Positions 50,701 through 56,504 of a stretch of 56,504 nucleotides of DNA are shown one piece after another. Positions within the stretch are counted from its first letter, which is position 1. Each line of letters opens with the position of its first letter. Origin of the DNA: Amycolatopsis sp. MtRt-6 (lineage in GTDB: Bacteria; Actinomycetota; Actinomycetes; Mycobacteriales; Pseudonocardiaceae); NCBI RefSeq assembly GCF_017308975.1, contig NZ_JADWPD010000050.1, positions 1 through 56,504 of the forward strand, given 5' to 3'. The position numbers and the translations under genes were made by a program. The notes beneath the pieces are model-generated. The model had not been told where the DNA came from and made no database searches. It saw only the letters and a program-made list of their open reading frames with translations.

Positions 50701-50970
50701 GTCGAACGGGACGCAGGCGGCCCCGGTCTTGCCCACCGCGAGCAGGGCGACGAGCATGTCGGCCGTGCGGGGCAGCATCAGCCCGACCAGCGACTCCGGA
50801 CCGGCGCCGCGGCGGATCAGCAGCCTGGCGAGCCGGTTGGCCCGGGAATCGAGTTCGCGGTAGGTCAGCCGGTCTCCGCCACACAGCAGGGCGACCGCCA
50901 CCGGCGACCGGGCCGCCTGCTCCTCGAACAGCGTCACCGGCGCCGGCGGCGCGGCACTCCGCGGCGTCAC
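47797..50970 (-). CDS. Single-module NRPS, A-T-C
   Basis: 1,057 aa from the GTG at 50970, which overlaps the ATP-grasp stop as GTGA; a longer frame from 51015 is less likely. A domain: HTSGSTGKPKG (~170), YGPTETT, SGKVDRAAL. Pocket as I align it: DILQVGGIY, closest to glycine-type codes (DILQLGLIW), low certainty. T domain: FFGLGGHSLLAMRL (Ser ~552). C domain: starts YPMTYEQESMWLQEQ, with the active site HHSAIDDWS (~748), where the Gly of HHxxxDG is Asp. No thioesterase. The C domain last in the protein must join its tethered residue to something on another carrier or to a free amine. Upstream is the ATP-grasp ligase, downstream the APS kinase. Confidence 0.93.
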   Translation of the reverse strand: MTPRSAAPPAPVTLFEEQAARSPVAVALLCGGDRLTYRELDSRANRLARLLIRRGAGPESLVGLMLPRTADMLVALLAVGKTGAACVPFDPAHPARRNGLILEDTKPVLVLTAAGPAAAADWLTVPRLRLDSPEVAAELTTLAGTGIEAGELRGRRDAQHPVWVLHTSGSTGKPKGVVVTYAAMANVLAEFRRRLAVEPADRLLAVTTLGFDIAGLELLLPLISGATVVLATEAEHRDPERLAALIRQAGITIMQATPSLWEVLLETPAADLSGVRIVTGGEALSAALAKRMRAAGAEVTNGYGPTETTIYSTAHTLGDREREGAPPIGTPIRETRAHVLDDRLRPVPGGTVGELYLAGSGVARGYLHRPGLTATRFVADPFGPAGERMYRTGDRVRLAADGCLEFLGRVDHQVKIRGQRVELGEIEVATEELPGVARAVVVARADRPGQHQLVAYVVPRSGAQLDSACLRELLADRLPRHMVPSAVVTLQALPQTPSGKVDRAALPAPGPAVQAATVAPESAAEKWLCGLFAELLDVPEVGVTDDFFGLGGHSLLAMRLVGRIRAELRGDVDIRDLFDDATVRGIAARLHPTVAGPAPGTRDDPVGAPAAGLGEPVSDTAVRRYPMTYEQESMWLQEQVGDADSALLESWVYRLRGPVDVAAVEWALTEVVRRQEALRTRLVFDGDALVQLVHPEPELVLHRRSCTEETLEEEVRRATRVPLDLAEPPLRATLLELAADHFVLAVELHHSAIDDWSYSVLDQEFGELYRARVQGRPPELAPITGRIGDFAVTQRASRVDPVLLDWWRGALKDAPEQDELPLDRPRPAEPRYTGGQVGVPVPAELAQAVRRFGRTARTTPFTVFAAAMTALLHGCHGRGEVIFGAPVSRRGAAALEPLVGCLTTVLPLRQSVRAEDPFAELVAATKRRVAEVMARRDVPYPAVLRSIGRTVDLGKPPLCQLALVVDDAPRIPLGLPGVEATRLYPGTGTSKFDMTLYLISERSGYRGFLEYSDELFDEGTAQRFAGDFVALVTAAAAAPNRSVTELVRDMRRRAEDR

Positions 50971-52286
50971 GCCGGGCAGCCCGGGGTCGCCCTGCGCGTC
51001 CGCTCCTGTGTCCACATCGCCGGCAGGGTGATCTCCCCCGACGGGACCTCGTAGCCGAACGACAGGAGCTCATTGGCCTCGTCCAGGATTTTCACCATGT
51101 CGTCGTGGTCACGCGCTTCGCCCCGGACGACATCGATCCACCTCGTCATGAAGTCCTTTTCCAACGACGCCGGGGGATGCAGGAAGATTTCGTAGGAGGT
51201 GACGCCCGGCACCTTTTTCACGGCCTCGGCACCCTGCACCCAGGTCAGCCGGTGCGCGTCCAGGGGCGGCGAGTTGTGGAACTGGAAGTAGACCTTGTCC
51301 GGTTTCGCCGCCACGATGTCGTCCGTGTCCATCCCCAAGGCTATCCGCGCGCCGAGATCGATGATGTCGATTCCGCTCGCCCGCGAAGACATATCGTTGA
51401 TCTGCCCGCCGATGCGTCCGTTCACCTCGATCACCCGCGGCCCGTCGGCCGTCAGCTTCACCTCGGTGTGGATCATTCCCGTCATGATGTCCAGATTGGA
51501 CAGTGCCCGCTGGGCGAGATCGAGGATCTCGGCCCTTTCGGCGTCGGAGACCGGGGCAGGCCAAAATCCTCCCTGCTCGCGGAACGGGGGCAGGATATCG
51601 AACTTGCCGGTGATGCCCAGATGCCTGATGGTGCCGTCCACCACGCAGCTTTCCACCGACACGTAGTCACCGAGCGGCGGACGTTTCTTCCCGACGATGA
51701 ATTCCTCCGCGATGAGCGGCCCGCGGTAGGATTTCGCCAGGTCGCGAAGCACCGTTTCCCCCTGCTCGACGCTGTGGATCAGGTGGGTGTACTGGCTCCC
51801 CTCCCCCACTCGCGGCTTCACGACCAAGGGAAATCCCACCTCGGCGGCCACCTCCGGCCACTGGTCGGCTCCGGGCAGCGAGACCGATTTCGTCCGTTGT
51901 ACCCCGGCCTCCGCCAAGCGCTTGCGCTGGGCGAACTTGTCGCGCAGCAGGTTCACCGTCGCCATGGAGTAATACGAAAGGCCCAGCTCGGCGGCCACCT
52001 CGGCGGTGGGGACGAGCATCCGTTCCGCATAGGTGGTGATGCCGTCCGGGCGCCACGTGCGCAGGTGGTCGAGGAGCTCCGCGCGCGGCTGGTCCCAGGT
52101 GAGCGTATCCGCGATTTCGTCGAGGAACGGCTTCATCGCCACGGCGTAGGGCGACGTGCCGACGACGAGCATCAGGTCGGCCCAGTCGGTCAGGCTGAGC
52201 ACGAGCTCCGCGGGCGTCACCGCCCCCTCTTCGAACATGACGATCAGTCGCGGTCGCCCGGTGCGCCCCGAGTTCACGTTGGCCAT
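50967..52286 (-). CDS. ATP-grasp ligase (amino-acid ligase-like)
   Basis: 439 aa. ATP-grasp fold: VVKPRVGEGSQYT as the nucleotide-binding Gly-rich loop, EEFIVG as the adenine-clasp, and TEVKLTADGPRVIEVNGRIGGQ with Mg-binding Glu and Asn. The family joins a carboxylate to an amine through an acyl-phosphate and includes dipeptide ligases and carnosine synthase-like enzymes. It lies in the operon directly upstream of the A-T-C NRPS, whose start overlaps its stop by 4 nt. It may form one amide bond of the product outside the NRPS logic. Confidence 0.9.
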   Translation of the reverse strand: MANVNSGRTGRPRLIVMFEEGAVTPAELVLSLTDWADLMLVVGTSPYAVAMKPFLDEIADTLTWDQPRAELLDHLRTWRPDGITTYAERMLVPTAEVAAELGLSYYSMATVNLLRDKFAQRKRLAEAGVQRTKSVSLPGADQWPEVAAEVGFPLVVKPRVGEGSQYTHLIHSVEQGETVLRDLAKSYRGPLIAEEFIVGKKRPPLGDYVSVESCVVDGTIRHLGITGKFDILPPFREQGGFWPAPVSDAERAEILDLAQRALSNLDIMTGMIHTEVKLTADGPRVIEVNGRIGGQINDMSSRASGIDIIDLGARIALGMDTDDIVAAKPDKVYFQFHNSPPLDAHRLTWVQGAEAVKKVPGVTSYEIFLHPPASLEKDFMTRWIDVVRGEARDHDDMVKILDEANELLSFGYEVPSGEITLPAMWTQERTRRATPGCPA

Positions 52287-52334
52287 CCCCTCATTCCTCC
52301 GATGCAGTCTCGGGCAGCGGCCGCCTCGCCACCG

Positions 52335-53600
52335 CTAAATCGTCTTCGCGGCGGGTTCGAGGGGCACGCGTTCGCCGATCGTCCGAATCCCCTTGCTGAA
52401 CGTCGCGATCACCGAGGCCACCACGAAGACCGACGCGAACACCGCGAGGACAGCCGGGCTTTCCAGGTGTTCGAGCAGGATGCCGGCCGCCAGCGGGGCC
52501 ACCGGGTTCATCGCCGACATGAACAGGCCCAGCGCTGTCACCACCCGCCCGTGCAGGTGGTCCGGGGTGACCGCCGTCTGGTGACCGAAGACGGTGGCCG
52601 TCGTGGCCGGCGCGAAGAACACGAGGACCGGCATCGGCGCGACGACCCAGTATCCCGCGGGCAGCAGGACACACATCATCGCCATCAGCGCACTCGTCCA
52701 CGACAGGAGCACGATGAGCAGCCACGGGGAGAGCAACCTCTTGATCCACGGGGCAGCCACCGCGCCGAGGATGCCGCCCACCGCGGTCACGGCCATTGCC
52801 GCACCGATGCCGTAGGCGGGGATGCCGGCGTCGTGCAGGATGACGATGATCACGAACAGGGTGCCGGTGAACGCCATGTTGAGCAACGGCTCGAAGACGA
52901 TGACGGCACGGAGGAACGGCTGCCGCCACAGGAACCCGAATCCCGCCTTGAACGCCTTGACGAAGCTCTCGTGGTGTTCCGGGACGTCTCCGCGCAACGG
53001 CCGCTTGATCGCGAGAACCGCGAAGAACGATGTGGCGTACGCGGCGGCGTTGAAGAGGAACGGCAGGGCGCGGGCGAGTCCGAAGAGGGCACCACCGAGC
53101 GCCGGCCCGAGCAGCTCGGCGGTGAAGGTGCGGGCTTCGTTGCGCGCGCTCGCGACCGTGATCTGGTCGTGGGTGACGATGTGCCGGAGGACCGTCCGCT
53201 CGGCGGAGACGAACAGGGCGGATCCGCCGGCGTCGACCGCGGCGACGGCGAAGACCAGCGGAACCGAAATCCAGCCGAGGGCCGCGGTGGTGAAGGCGGC
53301 GATCATCGCCGACACCCGGGCGGCCTCGGTCCACAACATCACCTTCCGGCGATCGAGCCGGTCCAGCAGCACGCCTGCCGGGATGCGGACCGCGATCTCG
53401 ACCAGCGCGGCGGTTCCCGCCACCGCCCCCGCCGCCGCGGTCGAGCCGTCGATGGCGAGGATGAGCAGCGGATAGACCAGGTAGGTGACCCGCGCGCCGA
53501 CGGCGGACAACGTCTGGCTCAGCCAGAGGCGGACGAAGTCCTGGTTGCGGCTCAGCGGGACCGGTTCGCCGGTCTTCGGTGACTGGGTGTCTTCGGTCAT
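52335..53600 (-). CDS. MFS transporter (EntS-like multidrug/siderophore exporter type)
   Basis: 421 aa, about 12 membrane segments. Starts after a short polar N-terminus with NQDFVRLWLSQTLSAVGARVTYLVYPLLIL, followed by the MFS motif A region RIPAGVLLDRLDRRKVMLW (GxLxDRxxRR). A charged loop separates the two halves (KRPLRGDVPEHHESFVKAFKAG). It resembles the MFS_3/EntS group used for export of peptides and siderophores. Probably exports the product of the second cluster. It lies between the P450 and the ATP-grasp gene, in the same direction. Confidence 0.92.
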   Translation of the reverse strand: MTEDTQSPKTGEPVPLSRNQDFVRLWLSQTLSAVGARVTYLVYPLLILAIDGSTAAAGAVAGTAALVEIAVRIPAGVLLDRLDRRKVMLWTEAARVSAMIAAFTTAALGWISVPLVFAVAAVDAGGSALFVSAERTVLRHIVTHDQITVASARNEARTFTAELLGPALGGALFGLARALPFLFNAAAYATSFFAVLAIKRPLRGDVPEHHESFVKAFKAGFGFLWRQPFLRAVIVFEPLLNMAFTGTLFVIIVILHDAGIPAYGIGAAMAVTAVGGILGAVAAPWIKRLLSPWLLIVLLSWTSALMAMMCVLLPAGYWVVAPMPVLVFFAPATTATVFGHQTAVTPDHLHGRVVTALGLFMSAMNPVAPLAAGILLEHLESPAVLAVFASVFVVASVIATFSKGIRTIGERVPLEPAAKTI

Positions 53601-53658
53601 GGTCCAAGGGTCCTGGTGGGAACGACTGGATGGGTGGCCCGCCGGTCCGGGCCGGGCT

Positions 53659-54882
53659 TCAGCGCCATCGCAAGGCCGCCGGAAGGTGCCGGTAGCCCTG
53701 CACCTGGTTGACGCTCATCCACTGTGGCTCGGCCAGCAGCTCCACCCCGGCCAAGGTCTCGGTCAGCGCTTCGAGCAGGACCGCCAGCTCCGCTCTGGCC
53801 AGCGCGGCTCCGAGGCAGTGGTGCAGCCCGTGGCCGAAGGCGAGGTGCCGGTTCGGCTGCCGGTCCAGGCGGACCGCGTCCGGGCCGGGGAAGACGCCGG
53901 GGTCCCGGTTCGCGGCGGGCAGCCAGGCCACCACGGCCACGCCCTCGTCCACCTCCTGGCCGGCGACGACCGTCGGCTCGGTGGACACGCGCAGCACGTG
54001 CATCGCCGGCGAGGCCCAGCGCAGGATCTCCTCCACGGCGGCGGGGATCAGCCCCGGATCGGCTCGCAGGGCGGGCAGGATCGCCGGGTTCTCGGCCAGC
54101 GCGTGGAAGCAGCCCGTCACCGCGTGGCGGGTCGTCTCGTTCCCGCCGATGAGGACGTTGTCGCAGTTGATCAGGATTTCGCGATCGGCCAGGGACCCGT
54201 CGGCGAGCAAGGCCGCCACCAGGTCATCACCCGGGTCGGCGCGGCGCTCGGCGATGACGTCCAGGAAGTAGCTCAGGATTTGCGTATGGGCCTCAGAGGG
54301 CTCCATGTCGGCGAACGCGGGCTCCTCCCCGCCGAAGGCGTGGTTGGTCAGACCGACGACCAGTTCGCGGTCACTCGCCGGGATGCCGAGCAGTTCGCAG
54401 ACGACGGCGGCGGGCAGGCGGGACCCGACGTGCGAGGCGATGTCCGGCCCGGTGGCGCCCGGGCTGCGCGGATCGCCGCCCGCACGCAGCTCCGCCAGGA
54501 TCTCCGCCACTTCGCGGCGCATGAACTCCGTCAGGGACTGCGCCGAAGCCCGCGACAGGAACGGGGCGATCAGGCGGCGAAGCTGGTTGTGCCGCGCACC
54601 CTCGCTCGCGACCAGCATCGTGCCGCCGGCTTTGTCCGGCCGGTCGCGGTCGAAGCCGATCATCATCCCGTACTCGGACGTGAAGGGCGAATTCGGCGCC
54701 AGCAGCTCCGAACACGCCTGGTGGGAGAAGACCGACCAGAACCCGCTGGGCGAGCTTCCGGGCGGGCTCCACACCGCCTTGTTCCCCGCCACCAGCTCCG
54801 CCCACATCCGATAGCGGGCCGCCGTCTGATAGAGATGAGGATCGCCGAGGTCGGCGACGCTCTCGATGGCCGCATTCGTCAT
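53659..54882 (-). CDS. Cytochrome P450
   Basis: 407 aa from the ATG at 54882, which overlaps the thioesterase stop (ATGA); the open frame extends further upstream without similarity. I-helix LIGGNETTRHAV with the (A/G)GxxT oxygen-binding pattern read as GGNET, the K-helix ExxR in VEEILRWASPAMHVLR, and the heme loop FGHGLHHCLGAALAR with the Cys ligand. A soluble bacterial class I P450, which needs ferredoxin partners from elsewhere. It may hydroxylate or cross-link a carrier-bound amino acid: P450s that pair with MbtH and type II thioesterase genes often do so. Substrate not determinable. Confidence 0.94.
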   Translation of the reverse strand: MTNAAIESVADLGDPHLYQTAARYRMWAELVAGNKAVWSPPGSSPSGFWSVFSHQACSELLAPNSPFTSEYGMMIGFDRDRPDKAGGTMLVASEGARHNQLRRLIAPFLSRASAQSLTEFMRREVAEILAELRAGGDPRSPGATGPDIASHVGSRLPAAVVCELLGIPASDRELVVGLTNHAFGGEEPAFADMEPSEAHTQILSYFLDVIAERRADPGDDLVAALLADGSLADREILINCDNVLIGGNETTRHAVTGCFHALAENPAILPALRADPGLIPAAVEEILRWASPAMHVLRVSTEPTVVAGQEVDEGVAVVAWLPAANRDPGVFPGPDAVRLDRQPNRHLAFGHGLHHCLGAALARAELAVLLEALTETLAGVELLAEPQWMSVNQVQGYRHLPAALRWR

Positions 54883-55640
54883 ACCCGGCCGGCTCCTTCC
54901 AGCGAACTCACCACGAGCGCACGAACGCCGGCTTCCTGGGGGCCCGTGTTCCAGAAGTGGCCCCCGTCGAGGACGTGGACGTCGGCACCTTCGGTCGTGA
55001 GTTCGCCCCACCGACCGAGCTCGCTGACGTCGACAGCCGGGTCTTCCCGCCCGGCGAGCACCGTGACCGGCACGGGGATGGGCGGCCGTGGTGCGTACCG
55101 GTAGGTCTCACAGATTTCGAAGTCCGCACGGAAGCGCGGCAGCAGGAAATCCATCATCTCCGGGTTGCGGAGCAGATCGGCGGGCATTCCCCCCATTTCC
55201 GCCAGCCGTTCGGCGAACTCCTGGTCAGCCGAATCGTGCAGCACCGGCGCCCTGCTGGGCAGGTGCGGTGGATGGTGGCCCGAGACGATCAGGTGAGAGG
55301 GCGGCAGACCCCGATCCGCCAGGGCGGCTGCCGTCTCGTAGGCCAGCAGCGCGCCCATGCTGTGCCCGAACAGGGCGAAGGGCCGCCGCGCGCAGGCCGT
55401 CAACGGCTCCACGATCGCGGCGACCACCGCGGCGACCGACGTCAGGAGCGGCTCCGCGAACCGCGACTCACGGCCGGGCATCAGCACGGGAACCAGCTCG
55501 ATGTGCGGCGGCATGTCCGCCTTCCACCGCCGGAACTGCTCCGCGCCACCGCCCCCGTGGGGGAAGCAGAACAGCATGCACCCGGCGGATCCGGCGCCGA
55601 CGTCAGCGGGAAACCAGCCGCCGGAAGGTCCGCCTGCCAT
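54879..55640 (-). CDS. Type II thioesterase (NRPS editing)
   Basis: 253 aa. Alpha/beta hydrolase with CFPHGGGGAEQFRRW, the nucleophile elbow GHSMGA (Ser ~94) and the His of the triad in DGGHFW near the C-terminus; the Asp lies in VTVLAGREDPAVD. Such stand-alone enzymes remove mis-primed acyl groups from carrier domains and sometimes release intermediates. It is in the operon of the second cluster, between the MbtH and P450 genes, and is the only thioesterase in the whole window. It might also serve the thioesterase-less siderophore NRPS in trans, but distance argues against that. Confidence 0.93.
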   Translation of the reverse strand: MAGGPSGGWFPADVGAGSAGCMLFCFPHGGGGAEQFRRWKADMPPHIELVPVLMPGRESRFAEPLLTSVAAVVAAIVEPLTACARRPFALFGHSMGALLAYETAAALADRGLPPSHLIVSGHHPPHLPSRAPVLHDSADQEFAERLAEMGGMPADLLRNPEMMDFLLPRFRADFEICETYRYAPRPPIPVPVTVLAGREDPAVDVSELGRWGELTTEGADVHVLDGGHFWNTGPQEAGVRALVVSSLEGAGRV

Positions 55641-55724
55641 CTCGCCTCCCCGCTGGTCCAGAGGTTTCCACTGTTCCGCTCCTGCTCCACCGCGCCGGAA
55701 TCCGCCCGCGGAATCGTCCGTGTG

Positions 55725-55949
55725 TCAGCCGGCGGCCGATTCTTCTTGCATGCGCGAGACCAGGCTCCGCGGCCGAAGATCGGTCCAGTGGGTCTCGACG
55801 TAGGCCAGGCAGGCGTCACGGGCGTCCGCTCCGAAGACCGTCGTCCACCCTTCCGGGACTTCGGCGAATTCCGGCCACAGCGAGTGCTGTCCCTCGTCGT
55901 TGACGAGAACCAGGTAGCGAGCACTTTCGTCCTCGAATGGGTTGGTCAT
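55725..55949 (-). CDS. MbtH-like protein, second copy
   Basis: 74 aa starting MTNPFEDESARYLVLVNDEGQHSLWPEFAEVPEGW. It has the MbtH hallmark NxExQxSxWP (here NDEGQHSLWP) and PxGW, and closely resembles the copy at 526-735. The ATG at 55949 is chosen because AGGAGG is too close to the ATG one codon upstream. It is expected to assist the adenylation domains of the second cluster. It sits between the end of one NRPS gene and the type II thioesterase gene. Confidence 0.93.
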   Translation of the reverse strand: MTNPFEDESARYLVLVNDEGQHSLWPEFAEVPEGWTTVFGADARDACLAYVETHWTDLRPRSLVSRMQEESAAG

Positions 55950-56009
55950 CATTGCCTCCTTCGTCGGTACGCGCCTGTGCGGTGGGCGCGGGTCTCCCAG
56001 CCGGCGGAA

Positions 56010-56504
56010 TCACCCGTTCCGCTCGGCTCCGGCCAGCCGGGCCGCGAGCTCCCCTGCTGTCGGGGCCTCGAAGATGTCACGAATACTCGTTTCGGTGCCG
56101 AGCTCCCGGCTCACGTAATCGGCGAGGCGCATGGCGGCGAACGAGTTGCCGCCGAGGTCGAAGAAGTCGGCGTCGATGTCCACCGACTCCAGCCCCAGCG
56201 CGTCGGCGAACGCCGCACACAACACCCGCTCGTGCCGCGTCCGCGGACCCTGCTCCGCCACCACGGCATCGCCGGGCACCGGCGAAGCACCACGATCGAC
56301 CTGCTCGGGCTCGACGCGGAACCCGCGGATCTTCACCTGAGCATCCGCCCGCCCCACGAACTCCAGCACCCCACCACCACCCCACCGCACCAAATCACCC
56401 GTGCGATACATCCGCCCCCCACCACCACCGAACGGATCAGCCACAAACCGCTCCGCAGTCAACCCCCCACGCCCCACATAACCCCGCGCCAACCCCACCC
56501 CCGA
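56010..56504 (-). CDS. NRPS, 3' end (truncated A domain, T domain); 5' part outside the window
   Basis: Partial: the gene runs past the right edge. It shows the A5-A8 part of an adenylation domain (GLARGYVGR, AERFVADPF, MYRTGDLVRW, VKIRGFRVEP). Directly after FRVEP the sequence reads EQVDRGASPVPG, which looks like the A10 region GKVDRGALPVPG with the essential lysine replaced by Gln. About 80 residues, including A9 (LPxYMVP), are missing. A carrier domain follows (FFDLGGNSFAAMRL). There is no condensation or thioesterase domain after it. The first 165 bases at the edge have very G-rich coding-strand usage. The A domain looks inactive unless this is an assembly error. Confidence 0.8.
   Translation of the reverse strand, partial: SGVGLARGYVGRGGLTAERFVADPFGGGGGRMYRTGDLVRWGGGGVLEFVGRADAQVKIRGFRVEPEQVDRGASPVPGDAVVAEQGPRTRHERVLCAAFADALGLESVDIDADFFDLGGNSFAAMRLADYVSRELGTETSIRDIFEAPTAGELAARLAGAERNG

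Noticed and set aside
54883..55011. N-terminal extension of the P450.
   Set aside because: It lies inside the type II thioesterase gene on the same strand and reads as Arg/Pro-rich low complexity; the ATGA overlap start at 54882 gives a typical P450 N-terminus.

Overview
The window is high-GC actinobacterial DNA: GTG and TTG starts, GTGA/ATGA gene overlaps, IdeR/DmdR-type iron boxes, DasR-type operators, MbtH proteins and giant NRPS genes. The gene content best fits a filamentous actinomycete of the Pseudonocardiaceae, Amycolatopsis-like. That assignment is an inference from style and content, not from a marker gene.

Region 1 (1-27.0 kb) is a complete iron-regulated hydroxamate siderophore locus next to two truncated transposase genes. 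A five-module NRPS of about 6,024 aa is followed on the minus strand by panD, a siderophore-binding lipoprotein gene and an mbtH-like gene. Divergent from it are two FecCD permeases, a FecE-type ATPase and two tandem DinB-like proteins. An N-hydroxylase of the ornithine/lysine type and a formyltransferase complete the set, divergent across a shared promoter. Four iron boxes sit in the three regulatory gaps. The NRPS reads C(partial)-A(MT)-T / C-A(MT)-T / C-A(MT)-T / C-A-T / C-A-T and has no thioesterase. My pocket readings give X, Ser, X, beta-alanine-like, Y. The beta-alanine call is supported independently by panD, whose start lies 2 nt after the NRPS stop. The inferred product is a pentapeptide with up to three hydroxamates and three N-methyl groups.

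Region 2 (27.1-32.3 kb) is a GH36 alpha-galactosidase and a sugar ABC importer (binding lipoprotein and two permeases, no ATPase). It ends in an unusual non-coding array of 11 short palindromes spaced mostly 40-43 bp apart, between convergent genes (32.32-32.77 kb).

Region 3 (32.8-40.2 kb) carries an ABC-F ATPase, a PaaX-family regulator overlapping an enoyl-CoA hydratase gene, a secreted GH18 chitinase and an alginate-lyase-like secreted protein. The last two each have a DasR-type (dre) operator. A tRNA-Pro(GGG) gene with a terminator follows.

Region 4 (40.2-56.5 kb) begins with a frameshifted tyrosine-recombinase relic just downstream of tRNA-Pro, which suggests an old integration site. 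Beyond it is a second, unassigned NRPS-type cluster. Plus-strand genes encode an amino-acid-dehydrogenase-like protein, a heme-oxygenase-like diiron (TenA/PqqC-type) protein, an EamA exporter, an O-methyltransferase and a class IV aminotransferase. Minus-strand genes encode a D-2-hydroxyacid dehydrogenase, an APS kinase, an A-T-C NRPS, an ATP-grasp ligase, an MFS exporter, a P450, a type II thioesterase, a second MbtH and the end of another NRPS. That last NRPS appears to have lost the A9-A10 part of its adenylation domain. I cannot name the product of this cluster.
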